Notes under the pieces: generated by a model
Databases searched by the model: none
What the model was told of the DNA's origin: nothing
What the model saw: the letters and a program-made list of their open reading frames with translations, nothing else
Shown: positions 1 through 8,111 of the stretch, piece after piece
Numbering within the stretch: the stretch's first letter is position 1
How the letters are laid out: each line of letters starts with the position of its first letter
Assembly: GCA_035538735.1 (NCBI GenBank)
Contig: DATLJU010000170.1
Coordinates: forward strand, 1-17,195
DNA: 17,195 bases
From: Anaeromyxobacter_A sp035538735
GTDB taxonomy: Bacteria > Myxococcota > Myxococcia > Myxococcales > Anaeromyxobacteraceae
Reading direction: 5' to 3'
Program-made: the position numbers and the translations under genes

Positions 1-1449
1 CGGGACCGAGACGGTCGCCTTCCGCTGCACGTCGAGCATGCCCGGGACGTGTTCCTCGAGGACGACGTGGAAGTTCGTTCCGCCGAAGCCGTACGCGGAC
101 ACTCCCGCGCGGCGTGGCGTCCCGCTCCGTTTCGGCCAGTCGCGCAGCTCGTGGTTGAGCGTGAACGGTGTCGCCGAGAAGTCGATGCTGGGGTTCGTCC
201 GCGCCGCGTTGAGGGTCGGCGGCAGCACCTGGTGGTGGAGCGCGAGGACGGCCTTGAGCATCCCCGCCGCGCCGGCGCCGGCCTTGAGGTGGCCGAGGTT
301 GCTCTTGACCGAGCCGAGCGCGATCGCGCCACGCCCGGCTGAGGCGAAGCTCCCGGAGAGGCTCTCGACCTCGACGACGTCGCCGACCTTGGTGCTCGTG
401 CCGTGGGCCTCGACGAGGCCGGCCGTGGCGGGGTCGAGCCCGGCGTCGTGCCAGGCGCGCTCGACCGCGAGCTTCTGCCCGACGGGGTTCGGCGCCGTGA
501 TCCCCTTGCCCTTGCCGTCGCTGGACGCGCCGACGCCGCGGATGACGGCGTAGATGCGGTCACCGTCGCGCTCGGCGTCGGCGAGGCGCTTGAGCAGGAA
601 CACGGCGGCGCCCTCGCCCATGACGAACCCGTCGGCGCCCTCGCCGAAGGGCCGGCTGCCGCCGGCGCTGAGCGCGCCGATCTTGCTGAACTTCACGAAC
701 GTCGACGCGCCCATGTTCCGGTCGACGCCGCCCGTGATCACCGCGTCGCAGTGGTGCTCGGTGAGCAGGTCCGTCGCCGCGTCGATGGCGGCGAAGCTCG
801 AGGCGCACGCCGCGTCGGTGGTGAAGCTGGGCCCGCGGAGGTTGAGGACGTTCGCGATGCGGCCCGAGATGATGTTCGCCAGCTCGCCGGGCATCGAGTC
901 CTCGGTGATGGCGGGCAGGCTCTTGCGGACCGCGTCCTGCCACCGCGCGACGATCGTGCGGCGGACGTCGGGCGCGAGCTCCGAGAAGGCCTCGACCTTC
1001 TCGAGCGCCCGGCGGAACTCGGGGAACATCACGCGCAGGTTGGTGAGGTAGTGCAGCTCGCCGCCCATCGCGGCGCCGAGCACGACGCCGGTGCGCTCGA
1101 GGTCGAGCGCGCGACCCGGGAAGCCGTAGTCGGCGAGCGCCTCCGCCGCGATGGTCACGGCCCACTGCTGGCTCGGGTCCATCGCCTCGGCGACCTTCGG
1201 TGGGATCTTGTAGCGCCGCCAGTCGAAGGAATAGCCGCGGATCCAGCCGCCGATCTTGCTGTACGTCTTGTCCGGAGCCGACGGGTCCGGGTCGTAGTAC
1301 TCGTCGACGCTCCAGCGGTCGGCCGGGACGTCGGTGACCGAGTACCGGCGATCGCAGACGTTCTTCCAGAACGACGGAGCGTCGGGAGCGTCGGGGAGCA
1401 ACGCCCCGACTCCGACGATGGCAACCGCCCGCGCATTGCGATCGGACAT
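1..1449 (-). CDS. Type I polyketide/PUFA-like synthase, N-terminal ketosynthase domain (partial, runs off left edge)
   Basis: The first 483 codons of a large beta-ketoacyl synthase protein are visible; the frame is still open at base 1. The whole visible part is a ketosynthase (KS) domain, which does decarboxylative Claisen condensation of acyl chains. The catalytic triad is present: Cys215 in TDAACASS, His349 in EAHGTST, and His387 in SNLGHLKAG, and the domain closes with GFGGTNFHVVLEE at 454-466. The N-terminal half is not typical of modular PKS: the usual DPQQR motif is DPSQQW at 91-96, closer to FabF, and AMGGELHYLTNLR (127-139) suggests the iterative PfaA/Hgl-like group. The start is supported by a strong Shine-Dalgarno 6 bases upstream. 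An acyl-CoA dehydrogenase gene ends 37 bases upstream, so the two are probably co-transcribed. KS identity is secure; product class (polyunsaturated or other lipid versus polyketide) is inference, since acyltransferase and carrier domains lie outside the window. Confidence 0.9.
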   Translation of the reverse strand, partial: MSDRNARAVAIVGVGALLPDAPDAPSFWKNVCDRRYSVTDVPADRWSVDEYYDPDPSAPDKTYSKIGGWIRGYSFDWRRYKIPPKVAEAMDPSQQWAVTIAAEALADYGFPGRALDLERTGVVLGAAMGGELHYLTNLRVMFPEFRRALEKVEAFSELAPDVRRTIVARWQDAVRKSLPAITEDSMPGELANIISGRIANVLNLRGPSFTTDAACASSFAAIDAATDLLTEHHCDAVITGGVDRNMGASTFVKFSKIGALSAGGSRPFGEGADGFVMGEGAAVFLLKRLADAERDGDRIYAVIRGVGASSDGKGKGITAPNPVGQKLAVERAWHDAGLDPATAGLVEAHGTSTKVGDVVEVESLSGSFASAGRGAIALGSVKSNLGHLKAGAGAAGMLKAVLALHHQVLPPTLNAARTNPSIDFSATPFTLNHELRDWPKRSGTPRRAGVSAYGFGGTNFHVVLEEHVPGMLDVQRKATVSVP

Positions 1450-1455
1450 GACCGT

Positions 1456-1461
1456 ACCTCC
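1456..1461 (-). promoter_or_regulatory. Strong Shine-Dalgarno for the ketosynthase gene
   Basis: The minus strand reads GGAGGT here, six bases before the ATG at 1449. This near-perfect anti-16S match fixes the ketosynthase start and suggests efficient independent re-initiation after the upstream dehydrogenase. Confidence 0.8.
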
Positions 1462-1486
1462 GGGTGAATCGCGCCGCGGCGCCGGC

Positions 1487-3112
<1,626 letters not shown>

Positions 3113-3378
3113 GGGACATCCCAGATGCCTCCGCGAGGCAGGCAACTCCCATGACCGTTGTCACGGCTGGTGTGGTTCTCTGGGGCTGCGGCAGTACGTT
3201 GCACCCCGTGCGTGGTGCGCGCGAGTCCGGCTCATCGTTCTTTGATCTCGGGATAGCCATCGGCGCCAGCGCGGGAGGACGCGGCGCGCGTGACCCTCGA
3301 AGGCGTGCGACGCGTTGATCGAGCCGAGCGACCATTCACTTCGTCGGCTGGATGCCCGCGGCGTGGCGAGCCGCACGG

Positions 3379-4701
3379 TCAGTGGATCGTCGCCGGCACG
3401 GACGCGTCGCGAGCGATGTGGCCCGCCGCGTACTCCTCCGCCTCGACGACCGCCACGTTCGAGAGCACCGCGCGAGCACGTCCGACGTCCAGCTCGCCCT
3501 CCCATCGCGCGACGGCCACCGCCGCGACCCCGTTTCCGATCAGGTTCGTCAGGGCGCGGGCCTCCGACATGATTCGGTCGATCCCGACGAGCAAGGTCAG
3601 CCCGGCGACCGGGATGCTCCCGACGGCCGAGAGCGTCGCCGCGAGCGCGATGAACCCGCCGCCGGTGACGGCGGCGGCGGTCTTCGACGTCACCATCAGG
3701 GCGGCGAAGATCGCGATGCCCTTCCCGACGCCGATTTGCGTTCCGGTCGCCTGCGCGATGAACACCGTCGCCAGCGTCAGGTAGATCGCGGTCCCGGTGA
3801 GGTTGAAGGAGTAGCCCAGCGGTGTGGCGAACCCGACCACCGGCCTGGAGCATCCGAGGCGGCCGAGCTTCTCCATCAGGAGCGGCAGAGCCGTTTCGGA
3901 CGAGGAGGTGCCGAGCGTGATGACGATCTCTTGCCGGAGGTAGCGGAGGAACCGGAACAGGCCGAGACCCGTAAAGCGGAGCGCCAGGCCGAGCACGGCC
4001 ACGACGAACACGGCGCACGCCAGGTAGAAGGTCGCGACCACCTTGCCGAGCGAGAGCAGCGTGCCGAGGCCGAACTTGCCGACCGTGAAGGCCACGGCGC
4101 CGAAGACGCCGATCGGCGCCGCCCGCATGACGATGGCGAGGATGCGGAAGAGGAGCTCGGAGAGGTCCTCGATGAAGGCGACCACGGCCGGCGCCGCGCC
4201 GCGCATCAGCGTCAGCGCGACGCCGAACAGCACCGAGAAGAAGATCACCGCCAGGACGTCGTCCTTCGCGAACGCGTCGACGACGTCCTTCGGGATGATA
4301 CCGAGGATGAACTCGCTCGCGGTCAGCTCCTTGCCCGCCGTCGCGTAGCCGGCGATGGCTCGCGTGTCGATGTGCTTTGGGTCGACGTTCATCCCGGCTC
4401 CCGGAGCCAGGAGCTTCCCGGCGACGACGCCGAGCAACAGCGCGACGGTGGTGAGGATCTCGAAGGTGACGATCGCCTTCCAGGCGACCCGCCCCAGCTT
4501 GCGGCGGCCGCCCACCTTCGCGATCGACGTCACGATCGTCGTGAAGATGATGGGCGCGATGAGCATCCGGACGAGCCGGATGAAGCCGTCGCCGATCGGT
4601 TGAAGGGCGACACCGAGCCCCGGGCGAAGCGCGCCGGCGGCGGCCCCGAGGACGCCCGCGACGAGGACCTGCACCCAGAGGGTCCGGATCCACCGGCTCA
4701 T
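3379..4701 (-). CDS. DctA-family dicarboxylate symporter, diverged second copy
   Basis: A 440-residue inner-membrane transporter of the glutamate/C4-dicarboxylate cation symporter family (DAACS). It aligns without gaps to its upstream neighbour over almost the whole length, so the two are tandem duplicates. The re-entrant loop motif TLGTSSSE (262-269) and the TM8 ligand stretch with Arg382, Asn386 and Asn390 are intact, so dicarboxylate binding seems preserved. Two changes stand out: the TM7 motif NLDGT is NLTGT at 300-304 (codon ACC replaces GAC), and SKGAA in the second hairpin is SKTAA at 339-343. The aspartate is a cation-site residue in the archaeal GltPh structure, so coupling or specificity may differ. 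Its ATG overlaps the upstream stop codon (ATGA), implying translational coupling. A transporter is certain; the substrate is not. Confidence 0.92.
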   Translation of the reverse strand: MSRWIRTLWVQVLVAGVLGAAAGALRPGLGVALQPIGDGFIRLVRMLIAPIIFTTIVTSIAKVGGRRKLGRVAWKAIVTFEILTTVALLLGVVAGKLLAPGAGMNVDPKHIDTRAIAGYATAGKELTASEFILGIIPKDVVDAFAKDDVLAVIFFSVLFGVALTLMRGAAPAVVAFIEDLSELLFRILAIVMRAAPIGVFGAVAFTVGKFGLGTLLSLGKVVATFYLACAVFVVAVLGLALRFTGLGLFRFLRYLRQEIVITLGTSSSETALPLLMEKLGRLGCSRPVVGFATPLGYSFNLTGTAIYLTLATVFIAQATGTQIGVGKGIAIFAALMVTSKTAAAVTGGGFIALAATLSAVGSIPVAGLTLLVGIDRIMSEARALTNLIGNGVAAVAVARWEGELDVGRARAVLSNVAVVEAEEYAAGHIARDASVPATIH

Positions 4702-6065
4702 ACCCGGTGCTCGATCTCGGTGGGGGTTCCGAGCCGGCTCGCGGGCGGCGGCAGCTCGGGGACGGCGGCCTCCGGCTCGACGTGGCCCGCGGCGTACTCC
4801 TCGGCCTCGACGGTCTTCACGTTGGCGAGCACCGCCCGGGCGTGCTCCACGTCGAGCTCGCGCTCCCACTTCGAGACGACCACCGCGGCCACGCCGTTGC
4901 CGATCAGGTTCGTGATGGCGCGTGCCTCGGACATGAAGCGGTCGACGCCGAGGAGGAGCGTGAGGCCGGCGACCGGGATGTTGCCGACAGCCGAGAGCGT
5001 CGCCGCGAGCGTGATGAACCCGCCGCCCGTCACCGCGGCGGCGCCCTTCGAGGTGAGGAGGAGCACGCCCAGGATCTGGAGCTCCTGGCCGAAGCTGACG
5101 TGCGTGTTCGTGGCCTGCGCGATGAAGAGCGTCGCCAGCGTGAGGTAGATGGACGTGCCGTCGAGGTTGAACGAGTAGCCCATCGGCACGACGAGGCCCA
5201 CCACCGGCTTGGAGCAGCCGAGCCGCTCCATCTTCCCCATGAGCAGCGGCAGCGCGGACTCCGACGAGGAGGTGCCGAGGACGATGAAGATCTCCTCGCG
5301 GATGTAGCGGAGGAACCGGAAGATGCTGAGCCCCGTCGAGCGTAGGACGAGGCCGATCACGACGAGGACGAACAGCGCGCTCGTCGCGTAGAAGGCGGCC
5401 ATCAGCTTGCCGAGGCTGAGGAGGGTGCCGATCCCGTACTTCCCGACCGTGAAGGCCATCGCACCGAACGCGCCGAGCGGCGCCACGCGCATGATGATGG
5501 CGATGATGCGGAACAGGACGTGGGAGAATTCGTCGATGAGGTGCAGCAGCCGGACGCCGTCCTCCCGGAGGGCCGCGAGGGCGACGCCGCACAGGACGGA
5601 GAAGAACAGGACCTGCAGGATGTCGCCGCGCGCGAAGGCGTCGACCACGTCCTTCGGGATGATGTTGAGGAGGAAGTCGGCCGTGCTCAACGAGTGGCCG
5701 GCGTGGGTGTACGAGGCGATCGCCGATGCATCGAGGGACTCGGGGTTCACGTTCATGCCGGCGCCCGGCTGGGAGATCCTCCCGACCAAGAGCCCGATGG
5801 CGAGGGCGACCGTGGTGAGCACCTCGAAGTAGATGATGGCCTTGAGCCCGACCCGACCCACCTTCCGGAGATCGCCCATCTTCGCGATCCCGGTCACCAC
5901 CGTCGTGAAGACGATGGGCGCGATCAGCATCTTGACGAGCTTGACGAAGCCCTCGCCCAGCGGACGCATCGCCGTCCCGAGCGACGGGCTGAGCTGGCCG
6001 AGCACGGCGCCCGCGATCACCGCGACGATGACCTGCGCGTAGAGGCTGTGCGCGAGGCGCTTCAC
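4698..6065 (-). CDS. dctA: C4-dicarboxylate:cation symporter DctA
   Basis: A 455-residue secondary transporter importing succinate, fumarate or malate with protons or sodium across the inner membrane. Length and sequence match DctA closely: NVNPESLDASAIASYTHA (105-122), FLLNIIPKDVVDAFARGDIL (131-150), re-entrant VLGTSSSES (262-270), TM7 GYSFNLDGTSIY (296-307), SKGAAAVTGGGF (339-350) and the TM8 stretch with Arg382 and Asn386. About eight hydrophobic helices are evident. The C-terminus carries a Pro/Glu-rich tail of about 25 residues beyond the paralogue-aligned part. The start codon is GTG, supported by GGAGGT five bases upstream. It is the first gene of a two-gene unit with its diverged copy. 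In many proteobacteria dctA is controlled by DctB/DctD with sigma-54, but I see no sensor or regulator genes here and no convincing -24/-12 element. Confidence 0.95.
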   Translation of the reverse strand: MKRLAHSLYAQVIVAVIAGAVLGQLSPSLGTAMRPLGEGFVKLVKMLIAPIVFTTVVTGIAKMGDLRKVGRVGLKAIIYFEVLTTVALAIGLLVGRISQPGAGMNVNPESLDASAIASYTHAGHSLSTADFLLNIIPKDVVDAFARGDILQVLFFSVLCGVALAALREDGVRLLHLIDEFSHVLFRIIAIIMRVAPLGAFGAMAFTVGKYGIGTLLSLGKLMAAFYATSALFVLVVIGLVLRSTGLSIFRFLRYIREEIFIVLGTSSSESALPLLMGKMERLGCSKPVVGLVVPMGYSFNLDGTSIYLTLATLFIAQATNTHVSFGQELQILGVLLLTSKGAAAVTGGGFITLAATLSAVGNIPVAGLTLLLGVDRFMSEARAITNLIGNGVAAVVVSKWERELDVEHARAVLANVKTVEAEEYAAGHVEPEAAVPELPPPASRLGTPTEIEHRV

Positions 6066-6070
6066 GGACC

Positions 6071-6076
6071 ACCTCC
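6071..6076 (-). promoter_or_regulatory. Shine-Dalgarno that decides the GTG start of dctA
   Basis: GGAGGT on the minus strand, five bases before the GTG at 6065. The following MKRLAHSLYAQVI matches the usual DctA N-terminus, so the GTG rather than a later ATG is the start. Confidence 0.75.
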
Positions 6077-6130
6077 AGGAGAGCGCGGACGACGACCTTC
6101 TTTATCGGCACGCCAACCCGCTTCGGCACG

Positions 6131-6148
6131 GGCGCCCGTCGGGGCGCC
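6131..6148. other. Perfect 7-bp inverted repeat in the dctA upstream region
   Basis: GGCGCCC (6131-6137) and GGGCGCC (6142-6148) flank a four-base GTCG loop. The hairpin lies between the cupin stop and the dctA GTG start, both minus strand. No T-run follows on either strand, so it is a weak terminator candidate; it could equally be an attenuator, an operator, or chance in GC-rich DNA. Confidence 0.35.
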
Positions 6149-6245
6149 TCACCGGGTCCGCTCGGCCGGTCACTGAGCGGGGGAACTCCCGTGCGGCGGG
6201 CGCTGCCTGAGCCAGCCTCTCGAGCAGCCGACGTATCCCGGGCGA

Positions 6246-6713
6246 TCAGGCGTGACCGTGCGAGGTCGGCATGCCGAGCCGGTTGATCGTGTCCCGCTCG
6301 AAGTCGAACTCGATGAGCACAGCCGGTTGCTTGCCGACGACCCAGCCGTCGTGCCCCGGATCGATGGCGACCACCTGTGGGGCCTTGTGCTCCACGACGC
6401 AGCCGTCGGCGTACTCGATGTGGATCTCCCCCTTCGCGAGGAAGCCGACGTGGGCGTGCATGCAGAGATCGGTGCCGACGGAGGGCTTCATGTCGGCTTC
6501 CCAGTGGAATCCCACCGGATAGATGATGCGCTTCACGCGTCCCGCGCCGGCGCGCCCCACCTCGATCAGCACGCCGCCCACCTTCGTGCGCGTCGCGCCC
6601 TTGATGGCACCCAGCAACGGGTCGACGGTTCTCGCAAGGCGTCGCCTTGCGACCTTCTTCGTGCTCTTCGCGGGCCTGCGGACCTTCTTCTCCAGCAACC
6701 TGGCCTTGGCCAT
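6246..6713 (-). CDS. Small cupin-fold protein with basic N-terminal tail
   Basis: A 155-residue protein. Residues about 48-145 fit a single-domain cupin barrel: a strand-rich core with HAHVGFLAKGEIHIEYADG (86-104) as the first half-motif and IDPGHDGWVVG (117-127) as the second; His86, His88 and His121 are possible metal ligands. Close relatives of this small-cupin type are annotated only as cupin-domain proteins and I do not know a function. Residues 1-26 are strikingly basic (KKVRRPAKSTKKVARRR within 9-25) and look disordered, like a nucleic-acid-binding tail. The ATG has GAGG five to six bases upstream. The gene is 180 bases ahead of dctA on the same strand and divergent to the GTPase gene. 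Single-gene transcription or read-through into dctA are both possible. Cupin fold likely; role unknown. Confidence 0.75.
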   Translation of the reverse strand: MAKARLLEKKVRRPAKSTKKVARRRLARTVDPLLGAIKGATRTKVGGVLIEVGRAGAGRVKRIIYPVGFHWEADMKPSVGTDLCMHAHVGFLAKGEIHIEYADGCVVEHKAPQVVAIDPGHDGWVVGKQPAVLIEFDFERDTINRLGMPTSHGHA

Positions 6714-6848
6714 GGAGCCCTCGCCGTCGCCGGGGTAGGGGGCGAATTGGACTCCGCGGTTCTAATGCCAGGGTCGCTCGACCGCGGGCACGCTCCTGGG
6801 GCCGTCGAGGTTCTTGGGGTGGCAGGCGGTCCTGTAGCCGGCGGTCGA

Positions 6849-6938
6849 GTGCTGCCCGACGTCCTCGCGCCCGGCTCGAGCGTCGTGTTCGTCGGCATCG
6901 ACCCGTCGCTCGCGTCACGCCCGGCCGGGTGCCACCCG
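6849..6938 (+). pseudogene. mug: Probable 5' remnant of a Mug/TDG-type DNA glycosylase gene
   Basis: About 30 codons in one plus-strand frame, starting at a GTG, read LPDVLAPG followed by VVFVGIDPSLAS. This is the pattern of the N-terminus of uracil-DNA glycosylase family 2 (Mug), where DILAPG leads into a beta-strand and the GINPG active-site loop. After roughly residue 27 the resemblance stops: the expected GHHFAxPxNRFW stretch is absent and the frame runs into the GTPase gene in another frame. The loop also reads GIDPS, with Asp in place of the catalytic Asn. I read it as a truncated, dead gene left when a rearrangement joined this sequence to the region upstream of the GTPase. It is short, so chance similarity in GC-rich DNA is possible. 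Confidence 0.5.
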
Positions 6939-6984
6939 TGCGTGACGTTCCCGGTTTCCGCCGAGGAGACAGACCATCCGTGCC

Positions 6985-7977
6985 ATGCCCGCCAACCTCC
7001 CGCCGCACTACCACGACGCCGAGGCGAGACTCCGGCGCGCCACCTCGCACGACGAGAAGGAGGACGCGCTCCGCGAGATGATCGCGCTCCTCCCGAAGCA
7101 CAAAGGGACGGAGAAGCTCCAGGCCGACCTGAGAAAGAGGCTCGCCAAGCTCGAGGAGGAGGCGACGCACGCGCGCCGGCCGGGCCACCGGGGCGAGGTG
7201 GGACACGTCGCGCGCGAGGGCGCCGGGCAGTGGGTGATGCTCGGTCCGCCCAACGCCGGGAAATCCTCGCTGCTCGAGCGGCTCACGCACGCGCACCCGC
7301 AGATCGCGGACTACCCATTCACGACGCGTGAGCCCCAGCCCGGCATGATGTCGTTCGAGGACGTTCAGATGCAGCTCGTCGACACGCCGGCGGTCGCGGC
7401 CGGGCACGTCGAGCCCTGGCTCACCGGCCTCGCGCACGGCGCCGACGGGGTGCTGCTCGTCCTCGACGTCGGGGCCGACGACGTGGAAGAGTCGGTGAGA
7501 GCGCTCGCCGAGCTGCTCGAGCGCGCTCGCGTGTGGCCGCTGGCGCGCCCGCTGCCGCCTGACGCGTCGCCGCTCACCGCTCACAAACCGGTCGTCGTCG
7601 CCGGCAACAAGTCCGATCTCGACGACGACGGCATGTTCGCCGCGCTGGCGCGCGACGCCGTGGGCGCGGACCTGCCGTTCGTGGCGGTCTCGGCGAGACG
7701 GGGTGACGGGCTCGAGGCGCTGCGCCGATCGCTCTTTGGCGAGCTGCACCGCATCCGCGTGCGCACGAAGGAGCCGGGCCAGAAGCCCGACGTGGGGAAG
7801 CCGTTCGTCCTGGCCGAGGGGGCCAGTGTCGAGGACCTCGCCGAGCGCGTCCACCACGACCTCGCGGCGCATCTCAAGTTCGCGCGGCTCTGGGGACCTC
7901 ACGCGCGGTTCGCCGGCCAGCAGGTCGATCGCCACCACGTGCTCCTGGACGGCGACGTCGTGGAACTGCACTCGTGA
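6985..7977 (+). CDS. TGS-domain GTPase of the DRG/Obg-HflX superfamily
   Basis: A 330-residue cytoplasmic GTPase. Residues 1-65 are a charged helical region (likely coiled coil), followed by a G domain and a C-terminal TGS domain at about 273-330, an RNA/ribosome-associated fold shared with ThrRS and SpoT. G motifs: P-loop GPPNAGKS 87-94; YPFTT 110-114 as G2; DTPA 133-136 as G3; NKSD 208-211 as G4; SAR 236-238 as G5. The architecture matches eukaryotic and archaeal DRG and its little-studied bacterial relatives rather than Obg (no Obg domain) or YchF. The G3 box lacks the usual glycine of DxxG. The ATG at 6985 begins the homologous N-terminus, but a good Shine-Dalgarno is not adjacent: GAGGAG is 16 bases away. 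A role in ribosome or translation control is inferred from family only. Confidence 0.88.
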   Translation: MPANLPPHYHDAEARLRRATSHDEKEDALREMIALLPKHKGTEKLQADLRKRLAKLEEEATHARRPGHRGEVGHVAREGAGQWVMLGPPNAGKSSLLERLTHAHPQIADYPFTTREPQPGMMSFEDVQMQLVDTPAVAAGHVEPWLTGLAHGADGVLLVLDVGADDVEESVRALAELLERARVWPLARPLPPDASPLTAHKPVVVAGNKSDLDDDGMFAALARDAVGADLPFVAVSARRGDGLEALRRSLFGELHRIRVRTKEPGQKPDVGKPFVLAEGASVEDLAERVHHDLAAHLKFARLWGPHARFAGQQVDRHHVLLDGDVVELHS

Positions 7978-8021
7978 CCGGGCCCGTGCGCCGACGCAAA
8001 GGCTCATTCGCGCGAGCCGTG

Positions 8022-8064
8022 CTACGCCCTTTGGAGCCGCCCGCCTAAACAAAGGACTACGCCC
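8022..8064. repeat. Short direct repeat enclosing an inverted repeat
   Basis: CTACGCCC occurs at 8022-8029 and again at 8057-8064; between them CCTTTG (8028-8033) pairs with CAAAGG (8050-8055). It sits in the 134-base gap between the GTPase and the barrel-protein gene. It could be a small operator or a scar; the elements are short and may be chance. Confidence 0.3.
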
Positions 8065-8111
8065 CCGCCGGACCCTCGCTGCTCGACGGTGGGCTCACGA
8101 TTCTGCGGTGC

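Noticed and set aside
403..1467. A 354-codon plus-strand open frame antisense to the ketosynthase
   Set aside because: Shadow of the ketosynthase, which has all catalytic motifs on the minus strand.
6066..6245. Sigma-54 promoter upstream of dctA
   Set aside because: TTGGCGTGCC near the start resembles a -24 half, but the -12 GC element is missing at the right spacing.
3379..8052. A 1557-codon minus-strand open frame
   Set aside because: Only the last 440 codons (the DctA copy from 4701) are a real protein; the upstream part is a stop-free shadow through the other dctA, cupin and GTPase genes.
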